Positions 8,761 to 18,818 of a stretch of 64,000 nucleotides of DNA are shown here, in pieces. This stretch comes from Roseiarcus sp963753135 (GTDB lineage Bacteria; Pseudomonadota; Alphaproteobacteria; Rhizobiales; Beijerinckiaceae), in NCBI GenBank assembly GCA_963753135.1, contig CAVWBA010000001.1, forward strand, positions 1 through 64,000. The letters are read 5' to 3'. The stretch's first letter is position 1, and each line of letters opens with the position of its first letter. The notes beneath the pieces are model-generated. The model was not told where the DNA came from and did not search any database. It saw nothing but the letters and a program-made list of their open reading frames with translations. The position numbers were made by a program, and so were the translations under genes.

Positions 8761-9530
8761 CCTGGATCTCCTCCGTCTGAGGTCCGCGGAGCGGAAGCGC
8801 AATCGTGCAATGCACGCCTTCCGGCTCGATCGCGAAAGTTGTCCGGGCTCCGAACTGATAGGGCAAGGCGTCTTCGATCAGGCGCTGCCCATTGCCAACC
8901 CCCCGCCGCCCATTTGGTTGAGCGGTCTCGACACCGCTTTCCTTCCAGTCGACAAAGATCCAGGACGCCCCGTTCTCGGCCTGCACTCGCCAACTGATGT
9001 TCAGACGCGCATTCTTCCGGCCCAGCGCCCCATATTTCAAAGCATTCGTCGTCAGTTCGTGCAAAGCCATAGCCAACGCCTGGACCGAAATGGAATTCAG
9101 CACGATCCCCAACGGTCCGTTGAGCGTTACGGTTCCACCATGTCGGAATGAGCGAAGATCCGCAGGCCGCAGCCGACCTCGTGACGAGCGGCCTCCTCAA
9201 GCAGCAGGATTGCGATCGAATAGGCCTCTTCGCCAGTGGCGCAGCCCGGAACCCAGCGCGAACCGTATCCGAAGCGCTTTTGTTATCGAACAGGCGAGGA
9301 ATGAGCAACGCCGCAAGCTTGTCGAACGCCGCCGTATCGCGAAAGAACGTCGTCACCGAGATCAGGAGGTCGGCGAACAACGCCTGCGTCTCGGTAGGAT
9401 CTTCGCGCATGGTCGCGAGGTAGTCCGCAATCGTCGCCGCCCGCTGAATTTGCATTCTGCGCGCGATGCGTCTGCGGATCGTCGACTTCTTGTAACTCGA
9501 GAAGTCGTGACCGGAGCGAACGCGCAAATG
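8738..9530 (-). pseudogene. remnant of CheR methyltransferase / HWE histidine kinase hybrid
   Basis: The 5' part (about 9530-9250) encodes the alpha-helical N-domain of a CheR methyltransferase, with S-S-Y-K-K-S-T-I-R-R-R-I and L-I-S-V-T-T-F-F-R-D. The SAM-binding core then appears only in a shifted frame (G-C-A-T-G-E-E-A-Y-S near 9230). The 3' part (about 9112-8738) is an HWE/HisKA_2-type ATPase end with the N-box A-L-H-E-L-T-T-N-A-L-K-Y-G. The CheB part, most of CheR, any PAS domains and the phosphorylated His are missing. Full-length CheB/CheR/PAS/kinase hybrids are usually more than 900 residues, so this is a deletion derivative with frameshifts. Confidence 0.72.
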
Positions 9531-10042
9531 GGAGATTCCCCAAACGAAGTGTTCCGGGCGTTCGGGCTTGCGAAGTGTGACGGCGAATTTTGGAGGCGCA
9601 GCGCGGCGCGTCAATGCGCTGAACTGGGGACTGATGTGTCGGACCGGCCTTGACCAGCCTCGAGTTTGTCTCGCCATTTTCTTGCCTAAAACAGAACTAG
9701 ACGCTATGATCGTCAGTAATGAGGAACCCGGTCGCGCCAGAGAAGGAGAAAAGCGGTTCGGGACGTTTGTCCACAACTCGGGGAGCGAGCTCCAAGGGGA
9801 CGCGATTTTTTTATTTTTTTGCGCGCAATGCTTTGAAAAGGCTCGATTCGGAAAAGAAAATAAAAGTAAATGAAAGGACTTTTGCTTTCATTTTCTTGCT
9901 TTTCCTTGCAAGGAATTCGCGCAAGGGTTGTACCTTAGGCTGGTAGGCTGTTCGCCCCGTGCAGGGCCATCGACGCGCGACCTAAGGTCGGAACGAACAG
10001 CCGCTCGCCGAGTTGTCGTGATGACGAGCAAAGGACCGCATC
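9531..10042. other. AT-rich spacer with hairpin and possible stress promoter
   Basis: No convincing gene is present. The segment 9780-9930 is much richer in A+T than its surroundings and contains the inverted arms ATGAAAG and CTTTCAT around 9870-9893. A GGAAC box at 9990-9994 with AGTT 16 bases downstream (10011-10014) is a one-mismatch match to the EcfG promoter consensus and lies about 30 bases before the proline-rich small gene. Confidence 0.4.
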
Positions 10043-10243
10043 ATGCCGACAAGTTCGCGGCCCGACCAACCGATACCCATTCCCGAGCCCGATGTGGTCC
10101 GGCCGCCGACGCCGTCGGAGGAGCCGCAGCCCGAGCAAGGCCCCGACTTGCCGCAACCCAGTCCCGATGTGGTGGTCCCTCCGGGACCCGAAGTGATCAC
10201 GCCGCCGCGCCCGCAAGAAATTCCGCCCGAACGTCCAGCCTAA
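10043..10243 (+). CDS. small proline-rich protein
   Basis: A 66-residue acidic protein; about a third of its residues are proline, arranged in irregular repeats such as P-E-P-D-V-V and P-S-P-D-V-V. There is no signal peptide or membrane segment, and the protein is predicted to be disordered. AAAGGA seven bases before the ATG supports translation, and a possible stress-type promoter lies upstream. It converges with the truncated GreA-like gene, overlapping by four bases. The function is unknown. Low-complexity, GC-rich composition means a chance frame cannot be excluded. Confidence 0.5.
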   Translation: MPTSSRPDQPIPIPEPDVVRPPTPSEEPQPEQGPDLPQPSPDVVVPPGPEVITPPRPQEIPPERPA

Positions 10244-10614
10244 GGCCAAGACACAACCACGCGGAAACACGCCGCGCCGCGAGCGGCGCAAATCTTGAAG
10301 CTCTGCTCGCGCCCATCGTCTCTGCGCAGGGTGACCGTCATTCCGAAGGACGCCTTGCTCGTGTCGTCCGAGGGTTTCACGACCTCCGCGCGGGCGCGGC
10401 GCGCCCCCCAGTAGCGGACTTCTCGCAAGGCCGCGGCGGCGGACTTCCGGTCGCCTCTGTCCGCTGCTGTCCGGTGCTCGGTTTCGAAACGGTCGAGAGC
10501 TGACTCAATGGCGGCAAGCCCTGCTTCGGTCACAAGATTGCGGTGAGACGATATCGGGCGGTCAGGATGGCCATCCGTGTCGTTCTCGGTCTCCCTTACG
10601 AACGCGCGGCTCAC
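10240..10614 (-). pseudogene. GreA/GreB-type elongation factor, C-terminally truncated
   Basis: A 124-residue remnant. It begins with a GTG that overlaps the DUF3072 stop (GTGA, 10614-10611). The first about 105 residues match the small GreA/GreB-family proteins of alphaproteobacteria: M-S-R-A-F-V-R-E, I-S-S-H-R-N-L-V-T-E-A-G-L, the coiled-coil with R-Y-W-G-A-R-R-A, and the start of the C-terminal domain F-G-M-T-V-T-L-R-R-D-D-G-R-E. The expected V-G-E-D-E-A-D-P and S-P-L-A-R-A-L segments are missing after F-K-I; an unrelated tail of about 16 residues follows. It was probably coexpressed with DUF3072 from the stress promoter at 10934-10958. Activity is doubtful without the FKBP-like end. Confidence 0.7.
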
Positions 10615-10887
10615 TGCTGAGCACCGATGGCGCCTCGGCCTCGCTTAGACTTGAGCGCATCGATCCTTTTTGACGCTTCGGCCTTCGTCAGCCCAGAAAC
10701 GAAAGCATCCGGCTCGCCGCATTCTTCCGACAGAAGTCTTGAGATAGGAAGCTTGCGCTCCGGTCATCGGATCGTCGCCGGAGACCCAGTCGTCCGGCTC
10801 TTTCTCCGTGTTGGAGTTCGGCGCTGGATCGATCTTTGGGTTCACTTCGTCCTCGCCGTGTCGCCGCGCCGAGTTCTTATTTGTCAT
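10611..10887 (-). pseudogene. DUF3072 family protein, +1 frameshift
   Basis: Reconstructed length is 91 residues. The start is the ATG at 10887 with AGGGA upstream, giving M-T-N-K-N-S-A-R-R-H-G. The family core is clear: D-D-W-V-S-G-D-D-P-M-T-G-A-Q-A-S-Y-L-K-T in one frame, then L-S-E-E and L-T-K-A-E-A-S-K-R-I-D-A-L in the next. Removing one T near 10734-10735 joins them. The family is small, of unknown role, and common next to stress genes. The perfect EcfG-type promoter just upstream and the GTGA overlap with the GreA-like gene support a stress operon. Confidence 0.72.
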
Positions 10888-10933
10888 CGCGCCGTTCCCT
10901 GCACAACCATTCATGAATTGTTCGAACGGGTAA

Positions 10934-10958
10934 AACGCTCGTCCAGGCCTCAGGTTCC
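10934..10958 (-). promoter_or_regulatory. EcfG-type general stress promoter for DUF3072
   Basis: On the minus strand GGAAC (10958-10954) is followed after exactly 16 bases by CGTT (10937-10934), a perfect match to the alphaproteobacterial EcfG consensus. It lies about 47 bases upstream of the DUF3072 start codon and points towards it. Confidence 0.75.
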
Positions 10959-10959
10959 T

Positions 10960-11365
10960 GCGCTTTACGGGTTGGGCGATAGCGATCCACTCGCCCCCTT
11001 CGGCTATGTAGTCCGCGAACTTGACCGCCGTCGCATCGGCTATTTGACGGCGCTCGAGCCCAACGAGAAGGACTTTAAAAAGGGCGTGGAGATCGAGCAG
11101 GTCGCCAAAACTTTCCGTCCCATGACGTCTCGGCCGTTCATCGCCAATACCGGGTTTGACAAGGCCAAGGGCATAGACCTTCTAAGTAGTGGCGACGCCG
11201 ACGCCCTCGCCTAATGGCGTACTCGATATCGCCAACCCTGATCTGGTGCCCGGTTTAAGGCGGACAGGCCGCTCAACAAGCCTGATCCCTCCACTTTCTA
11301 TGGCGACGGGCGGAACGGCTATAAAGACCAACCCTGCGCTCGCGGCCAAGGACAAGGCGGCGTGA
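10960..11365 (+). pseudogene. 3' fragment of Old Yellow Enzyme (alkene reductase)
   Basis: Only the last third of an NemA-like flavin oxidoreductase remains. The first frame reads F-G-Y-V-V-R-E-L, Y-L-T-A-L-E-P-N-E and G-F-D-K-A-K-G-I-D-L-L-S-S-G-D-A-D. After a stop near 11212 it resumes in another frame (I-A-N-P-D-L-V), then in a third (D-R-P-L-N-K-P-D-P-S-T-F-Y-G), and finally A-A-K-D-K-A-A before the TGA at 11363-11365. The FMN-binding N-terminal barrel is absent. 5' truncation plus at least three shifts make this a true pseudogene rather than a simple sequencing error. Confidence 0.8.
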
Positions 11366-11498
11366 CCTTGAGATCCTTAAAGGAAGGCCGGCCCTCTCGG
11401 TCGGGCCGGGGTGATCGCCTTTCGCTTTGTCGATATCGACAGCAGCCGTCTCTGATCGTCCGTAGCGCTGTTGGGGCTCGAGTTGCCGCGAGCAATTC

Positions 11499-12283
11499 CT
11501 ACTGCGCCAGGAATCCGCCGTCGACCGCCAGCGTATGCCCGGTGATCATCGCCGCTCCTGGGCTCACAAGGAAGGCGATGGCGGCTGCAATATCGGCCGG
11601 CTCCGCAAGCTTCCTTAAAGGGGTCATCGCCTCAATGCGGGCGACAAGCTCTGGGTCCTTGAGAATAGGTCCGATCAGGTCCGTGCGCACATAGGTCGGG
11701 GCCACTGCGTTCACCCGAATGGCGTGCGGGGCCCATTCGACCGCAAGCGCGCGAGTCATATTGACGATCGCGCCCTTGGTCGCCTGATAAGATACGTTGG
11801 GATAGAGGCCGCCGCCGGACAGGCCCATGATCGACGCTACGTTCACGATTGCGCCGCCGCTTCCCGCCGCAATCATGGGGCCGGCGGCGGCGCGAGCGCA
11901 CAAGAACGACCCGGTCAAGTTGACCGCGAGGACCTTGTCCCAGTCGCCAAGCGTTAGCTCAACGGCTGGTCGGCGGATCGCGATGCCGGCGTTGTTGACG
12001 AGAATGTCGAGGCGACCCTCCCGCTCGAGAGTCGCCTGCACCATCGCGTTGACGCTCGTCTCGTCGGCGACGTTAGCAACGATCGCGGTCGTATGAAGGC
12101 TGCGCGCGCGGATTTCCGCCGCTGCGCTCTCGGCCATTTCCTTGTCAAGATCAGCCAGAACGACGCGCGCGCCAGCTGCGGCCAGAGTCTCCGCAGTCTC
12201 CCGGCCGATGCCGCGGGCGCCCCCGTCACGATAGCGACGCGGCCGTCGAGACGCATCCAATCCCGGACATCCACCATTCCCAT
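11499..12283 (-). pseudogene. short-chain dehydrogenase/reductase, -1 frameshift near start
   Basis: Reconstructed length is 261 residues of the classical SDR family. The N-terminus M-R-L-D-G-R-V-A-I-V-T-G lies in one frame; the rest of the nucleotide-binding glycine motif, G-A-R-G-I-G-R-E, continues in another. The break is in the C-run at 12220-12224, where one extra base restores T-G-G-A-R-G-I-G. Downstream are the N-N-A-G motif, the catalytic Ser in N-V-A-S-I-M-G and Y-Q-A-T-K. The start is 24 bases after the SMP-30 stop. As the last gene of the second sugar operon it probably oxidises a sugar or sugar-acid hydroxyl group. A homopolymer deletion is a common sequencing error, so the gene may be intact. 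Confidence 0.8.
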
Positions 12284-12306
12284 GCTCTCCAGCGGATGAG
12301 GCGCGC

Positions 12307-13212
12307 TCAGGGCGCCTGCGCACCGCGCGTGTTCACGTGGATCGCATAGAGCGACGTATGCCCGCAGATGTAGAGGCGGTCGCGCGTCGGACCGCCGAAG
12401 CAGACATTGGCGACCTTTTCCGGGACGGGGATTTTGCCGATGAAGTCGCCCTCCGGCGTAATGCAGTGAACGCCGTCGCCCGCGCTCGTCCAAATATTGC
12501 CGTCGATATCGACGCGGAAGCCATCCGGAATGCCCGGAGAGACATCAGCGAGCACGCGGCCCTTGCCGAGCTTGCCGTCCGCGACTTCGAAGGCCCGGAT
12601 GTGATGCGGCCAGTCGGGGTTCGGCCAGAAGCCGGAATCGGCGATGTAGAGCAGTTTCTCGTCGGGTGAAAAAGCGAGACCGTTCGGGCGGCGGAAGTCG
12701 TCAACGACGACCCGCAGCGAGCCGTCACGCGGGTCGAAGCAATAGACGTTGCAGCTGCCGATCTCGCTCTCCGCCTTGCCGCCCTCATAGGCCGCGCTGA
12801 TGCCATAGGTCGGATCCGTGAACCACACCGTGCCATCCGACTTCACCACCACATCGTTCGGCGAATTCAGGCGCTTGCCCTCATACCGCTCAGCGAGGAT
12901 CGTGATGGACCCATCATATTCCGTGCGCGTCACTCGACGGCCGCGATGCTCGCAGGTGATGAGCCGGCCTTGCCTGTCGCGCGTGTTGCCATTGGAGAAA
13001 TTCGAATCCGCGCGGAAAATTGTAACCCGGTCAGTCTGCTCGTCGAAGCGCAGGATCCGATTGTTGGGGAGGTCACTGAACAACAGGCAACGCTGGTCGG
13101 CGAAATAAACGGGACCTTCGGCCCAGCGCAGGCCCGTATGCAGCTTCTCCAGAAACACGATCGGGATCGTGTAGGCGGCGAAGCGCTTATCCAGCGTCTC
13201 GAATGGCTCCAT
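12307..13212 (-). CDS. SMP-30/gluconolactonase-family lactonase
   Basis: A 301-residue six-bladed propeller hydrolase. All the usual metal and substrate-site motifs are visible: Glu in W-A-E-G-P near residue 32, Asn in S-P-N-D-V-V, Asn in R-P-N-G-L-A-F and Asp in I-P-D-G-F-R-V-D. No signal peptide is apparent, so it is expected to act in the cytoplasm. The family opens sugar lactones to aldonic acids. It sits between the SDR and the permease of the second importer, in line with uptake, oxidation to a lactone and hydrolysis. The exact sugar is not readable from sequence. Confidence 0.9.
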   Translation of the reverse strand: MEPFETLDKRFAAYTIPIVFLEKLHTGLRWAEGPVYFADQRCLLFSDLPNNRILRFDEQTDRVTIFRADSNFSNGNTRDRQGRLITCEHRGRRVTRTEYDGSITILAERYEGKRLNSPNDVVVKSDGTVWFTDPTYGISAAYEGGKAESEIGSCNVYCFDPRDGSLRVVVDDFRRPNGLAFSPDEKLLYIADSGFWPNPDWPHHIRAFEVADGKLGKGRVLADVSPGIPDGFRVDIDGNIWTSAGDGVHCITPEGDFIGKIPVPEKVANVCFGGPTRDRLYICGHTSLYAIHVNTRGAQAP

Positions 13213-13227
13213 GCGGTTCTCCTCCTG

Positions 13228-14265
13228 TCAACCTGCGCCGGGCTTTGCGGCCGTGGCGGCGCGCTGGCGCCGTTGCGCGGCGTAGACCGAGAGGCCGACC
13301 GCGACGATCAGGATGGCTCCATTGAAGAAGAACTGGACGTAAAATGGCGCGCCAAGCTGCTGCACGCCTGAGAACGAAAACGCGAGCACGAGCACCGAAA
13401 GCAAAGTCCCGATCACATTGACCCGACCGGGCTTGATCGAGGTGGCGCCAAGCAGGCTCGCTGCGAACGCGGGCAGAAGATATTCGGGACCAACGCTCGG
13501 CGTCCCCGTCTGGAGAATGCTGCCGAGCACGAGCCCCGCGAAGCTGCTCAGGAAGCCGGCGACGATGAACGCGCCCATCACGTGCCGGCGAACATTGATG
13601 CCGGTCAGTTCGGCGGCGCGAACGTTGGCGCCAATGACGTAGAGGTTGCGGCCAATGGGCAGACGCTCGGTCACGATCCACAGCGCCACTGCAATAATCG
13701 CGACATAGATGGCCGGAAGCGGAACGCCATGGACGATCTGCGTCAAGCCCGTGAAACTGTCCGGCAGGCTCATCCCGGGAATCTGTTCGCCGTTGGTGTA
13801 CCAGTTGGTGACGCCATAGAGCAGCGTCCCCGTGCCCATGGTGGCGATGAACGAATCGATGCGGAAGAAGGTCACCAAGAGACCATTGACGAAGCCCACC
13901 AGCAGGGAAGCGAGCAGGATCAGTGCGGCGGCCACGGGCCACGCCAACCCCTGGTTGACTTGCAGGCCGACGCTGAGCACTTGCGCGAGGCCGAGGTGGT
14001 AGCCGATCGAAAGGTCGAACTGCTTGGTTGCCAGCGGAACCATGGCAGCGAGAGCCAGAATGGCCGTCACCGATTGGCTGACGAGAATCGAATTGAGGTT
14101 GGTGGCGCTGAAAAAGCTCGATGGCCGAAGGAGACCAAAGACGAGCATGATCAAGAGAAAGACAAACAAGAGCCCATAATTCGCGAGAAGATTGGACATG
14201 GTCCCGCTTGACGCGCGGGCGCCCGACCGCGTCGCGGCGCTGCGCTGGAGAGTTGGATTCACCAT
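13228..14265 (-). CDS. sugar ABC transporter permease (RbsC type)
   Basis: A 345-residue inner-membrane permease. After a basic N-terminus it has the usual set of hydrophobic helices, with A-T-K-Q-F-D-L-S-I-G-Y-H-L-G replacing the common GGIDLSVG region and a late L-L-G-A-T-S-I-K-P-G-R segment. It lies 12 bases downstream of the ATPase gene and 15 bases upstream of the lactonase gene, so the four are cotranscribed. Only one permease gene is present here, implying a homodimeric channel, unlike the first importer in the window. Confidence 0.9.
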   Translation of the reverse strand: MVNPTLQRSAATRSGARASSGTMSNLLANYGLLFVFLLIMLVFGLLRPSSFFSATNLNSILVSQSVTAILALAAMVPLATKQFDLSIGYHLGLAQVLSVGLQVNQGLAWPVAAALILLASLLVGFVNGLLVTFFRIDSFIATMGTGTLLYGVTNWYTNGEQIPGMSLPDSFTGLTQIVHGVPLPAIYVAIIAVALWIVTERLPIGRNLYVIGANVRAAELTGINVRRHVMGAFIVAGFLSSFAGLVLGSILQTGTPSVGPEYLLPAFAASLLGATSIKPGRVNVIGTLLSVLVLAFSFSGVQQLGAPFYVQFFFNGAILIVAVGLSVYAAQRRQRAATAAKPGAG

Positions 14266-14277
14266 GTCCTTCTCCAG

Positions 14278-15792
<1,515 letters not shown>

Positions 15793-15924
15793 GGCGTTTT
15801 GTTGAATGTCCTATCTCTGCGAATACTGAGCGGGCCGCCGCCGCCATGGAGACGGGCCGCCCCGGAAAGCGCCCAGCGGCCAGGACGCAGGCTTTCGCCC
15901 TTCTCTCGACCGCTGGGGACGAAC

Positions 15925-17124
15925 CTAGTTGCAGGCCTTGTTCTCGCCCTTCCAGATATTCTCATAGTGGCAGGCGAAGTTGTTGCTCGGCACGAATTCG
16001 TTGTTCTTGCCGCCCTCGCTGTCCACATTGTCTTTCACAATGAGGAACACCGGCTGGAGGAAATGCGCGGGCTCTTGCCCAGCCATGGCGCGGATCACGG
16101 CGTCCATGGCTTCGTAGCCGAAGAGCGAGCTCGGCTCTGGCACGCTTGCGACTTCGAAACCGCCCTTTCGGATCATGTCATAGGCCGACGGGGGAGCGTC
16201 AGCTCCCACAAGCTTGATCTTATCCGTTGACGCGCCGGCGGCGCGCAGCGCCGCGGCGACATTGGTGTAATAGCCATCGCAGCAAGTCGTCATCCACCAG
16301 CTATCGCCATACCGCGCGAGCAGGCCGGAAACAGCGGCGCTCATCCGCGCCGAGGCGTCGCCGAGCGGCATGTTGATCGTCTCCAGCATCTTGCAACCAG
16401 GGCAATTGGCGATTGGCGTGGTTGTCGACTTCGCCTTGAAGCGGGCGATGGCGTAGCTGTTGTCGACCATGTGTATGTCCTTGGCCTTGCCGTCGGATTG
16501 CGCGATCACGTAGGCCGCCTCGGTTCCGCCGATTTCCGCCGGGTTCGAGACGATGTTCTGATAGAGGCCGAGCTCGGGGCTCGGGCCAGGGAAAGCCGTC
16601 GCGTGGATGCCGATCACCGGGATGTGGCGAGACACCGCCTCCTTGATCGGTTTCTGCAAGGCATTCGCGTCCGCCGGCGTGATAATCGCGGCCGGGTTCG
16701 CCGCGAGCGCTTGCTGCATCGCGGCCAATGTGCCGCTGACGGTGCCTTGGCCGTTGAATGTGATCACCGTCCAGCCGAGCGCTTTCGCGCCTGCCTCGAC
16801 GCCTTTGCCCCAAAGAACGTGCGGCGTGTAGGACTGGTCGGGCGAAACATAGGCGATGGTGAAGCTGCCTGACGGCGCCTTGGGTCCGTCCGTCGGGCCC
16901 TTCCACTCGGTCTGCGGCTTGGTGCGCTCGGCTACGATCGCCTTCGCCTCGTCCACCGACATTTTCTCCTGGATCACCGGCTCAGGCCATGCCGGATAGG
17001 GCTCTGATCGGGTCTCAGCGAAAGCGGTGCTTGACGCGAGACCCACGCCAGCAAGCGCCACGCCGGCCAGCGCTTTACGCCCGAGGTCCCAAGCAACCCG
17101 GCGCGCCCACAAACCATTCATCAT
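15925..17124 (-). CDS. periplasmic substrate-binding protein of second ABC importer
   Basis: About 399 residues. I set the start at the ATG at 17124 (a second ATG follows at once) because GGAGGAG lies just upstream. The N-terminus has basic residues, a hydrophobic core and S-S-T-A-F-A-E as cleavage region. The mature protein is a type-1 periplasmic-binding fold with I-A-Y-V-S-P-D-Q-S-Y-T-P-H-V near the beginning, A-A-I-I-T-P-A-D-A-N in the hinge, and a cysteine-containing stretch N-C-P-G-C-K and later T-C-C-D-G-Y-Y. The C-terminus also has Cys residues, so disulfides are possible. It is the first transport gene in its transcript after the dehydrogenase at 17196. Confidence 0.9.
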   Translation of the reverse strand: MMNGLWARRVAWDLGRKALAGVALAGVGLASSTAFAETRSEPYPAWPEPVIQEKMSVDEAKAIVAERTKPQTEWKGPTDGPKAPSGSFTIAYVSPDQSYTPHVLWGKGVEAGAKALGWTVITFNGQGTVSGTLAAMQQALAANPAAIITPADANALQKPIKEAVSRHIPVIGIHATAFPGPSPELGLYQNIVSNPAEIGGTEAAYVIAQSDGKAKDIHMVDNSYAIARFKAKSTTTPIANCPGCKMLETINMPLGDASARMSAAVSGLLARYGDSWWMTTCCDGYYTNVAAALRAAGASTDKIKLVGADAPPSAYDMIRKGGFEVASVPEPSSLFGYEAMDAVIRAMAGQEPAHFLQPVFLIVKDNVDSEGGKNNEFVPSNNFACHYENIWKGENKACN

Positions 17125-17195
17125 GCATCTCCTCCTCATTTTCATCTTTTTGGCCATTTCCCAGGCAGGGTCCGTCGAGGACACTGACGAGGCGC

Positions 17196-18593
17196 CTATT
17201 CCGCCGCCACCTTCCGCGGTTCCGCCGCCTGCCCGTCCGTCTCCCTGACCGCAGTCTGGAATTTGCCCGCCCCGCCCGCGTCCTGCATCTTGCGAAGGTG
17301 ATAGAGGGTCGTGTTGTCGATGACATCGACCATATCGTAGGTAATGGCTTGTCGGTCGGGACGTCGCAACGCAGTTTGGCGCCGGTCAAGAGCCCGAGCG
17401 GCACGATGTTCTCGGCTTTCGCTATCTCATAAAGATCGTTCAGCGCGTAAACCGACGAGCCGCCCGCGCCATCGATGGTTTCGCCCAGCCTTCAACGGCC
17501 GCTTGGCGGCGCCGAACACTTCCGTGACCAGGCCCAGCTTCGGCACGATCGTCGGATGCCCGAACTCGACGGCGTTGACCACAGAAAGCGGGATCTCATT
17601 GGTCACCAGGTGGTAAGGCGTATACATGTTGTAGTAGCCGTCCGATCCGGTGACGTCGAGATAGTTCAGATCCTCGCGGATTTGGGGGTGATCAGTATAG
17701 ACGCAGAGAAACACGCCCGGCGTCACGCTGCGGTCGAAGTCAATCGAGCCATCGGGACGCTTGAGCGGACGGGCGTAATCGACCACGCCCCGATGGGTCA
17801 GAATGCCGCCCTCGCTCTTCGGCCGGAAAAGCTTGGGAATCTCATTCACGCCCGCGACCGGCCCATGCATGCCGCGAATATCGGGGATGAGGCCGGTATA
17901 GTTTGAGATGCACGCCATCTCGATCATGGTCTTCGTGGCGTCGCGGAACGTGACGAGGAAGTGCGGATTGACGCCCAGGCGTTTTGCGTCCTCCGCAACG
18001 CTGTCGGGCGTCGCATACCGGTCGAAGAGCCCGATGCTGGACGGCGCCTTGCCGACCGCGATGACCTCGAAGCCGAGGCCTGCGTATCGGTCGTAATATT
18101 CGGCGATCAGACCCGGCTCGTCGCCGGAGGACACGGTATAAACGACGCCGGCGGCCTGAGCCATTTTGTACAGGATCGGACCGACGACCACGTCGGTCTC
18201 GACATTGAGCATCACGACATGCTTGCGCGCCAAAATCGATCGCATCGCGACGCGGGCGCCGATATCCGGGTTTCCGGTCGCCTCGACAATGACGTCGATC
18301 GGGAGCTCTGAAAGGATTTCCGCGTCCTGAGCGGCGACCGGCTTGCCGCTTCGGATGGCGTCCGCCGCCGTCCCGGCTGAGTTGGTGACCACCACATCCT
18401 CGCGGCGATGCCCGCAAAGCTCGAACGCTCGAATGACCCGCTCGGTGTTGATGTCGGCGATGATGGCGTTGCGGATGCCTCGCATGAGCCCGATTTGGCA
18501 GATCGCGCCCGTCCCCATGCGGCCAGCGCCGACGAAGCCGACCTGGATGGGCCTGCCCTGCTCGGCCCGGCGATCCAATGCCTGCTTAAACAT
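17196..18593 (-). pseudogene. homoserine-dehydrogenase-like oxidoreductase with SAF domain, two compensating shifts
   Basis: Reconstructed length is 465 residues. The N-terminal Rossmann domain shows V-G-F-V-G-A-G-R-M-G-T-G-A; the middle carries E-A-T-G-N-P-D-I-G and S-S-G-D-E-P-G; the end is SAF-like (K-A-G-E-T-I-D-G, L-T-G-A-K-L-R-C-D-V-P). One extra base at 17484-17486 and one missing base near 17343-17346 shift the frame and restore it; the tail then runs to the TAG at 17198-17196. The start ATG at 18593 has GGGAGCG upstream. Such proteins are often mislabelled FlgA-like and are NAD(P)-dependent dehydrogenases, frequent in sugar-acid gene clusters. The substrate is unknown. Compensating errors suggest sequence-quality problems. 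Confidence 0.75.
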
Positions 18594-18634
18594 CTCGCTC
18601 CCGCTTTCGTTATTCTGAATGTCTGATATTGTGA

Positions 18635-18666
18635 CGTTAACGAACAACGGCTGTCAAGCCGGTTGT
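18635..18666. promoter_or_regulatory. candidate GntR operator
   Basis: In the divergent gap between the dehydrogenase and the GntR-type regulator, CGTTAACG (18635-18642) is the centre of a quasi-palindrome flanked by TTGT and CAA. It is followed by arms ACAAC-GGCT (18644-18652) and AGCCGGTTGT (18657-18666) around GTCA. The position fits autoregulation and control of the transport operon; binding is inferred. Confidence 0.45.
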
Positions 18667-18678
18667 CGGGAGGATCAG

Positions 18679-18789
18679 ATGAGGGTTCAGACCGCAGAGA
18701 CACTGGCGCCGCTCGCGCGACTTTACCGCAAGGACCGCAGCGGCGACGTCCCGAAACACAAGCAAAGCGCGACGGGCTCTGGAATCTGA
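18679..18789 (+). CDS. possible 36-residue leader peptide
   Basis: A short frame M-R-V-Q-T-A-E-T-L-A-P-L-A-R-L-Y-R-K-D is preceded by a strong Shine-Dalgarno GGGAGG with good spacing, and ends 29 bases before the chosen start of the GntR-family regulator. It matches no family I recognise. It could be a translated leader, a remnant of a longer gene, or a chance frame on the regulator's 5' leader. Confidence 0.35.
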   Translation: MRVQTAETLAPLARLYRKDRSGDVPKHKQSATGSGI

Positions 18790-18818
18790 CGAGCGTGGGT
18801 CTCAGTCGCAATCCGCTC

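Noticed and set aside
15840..15870. terminator after the second binding-protein gene
   Set aside because: The CGGGCCGCC motif is a direct, not an inverted, repeat and no T-run follows.
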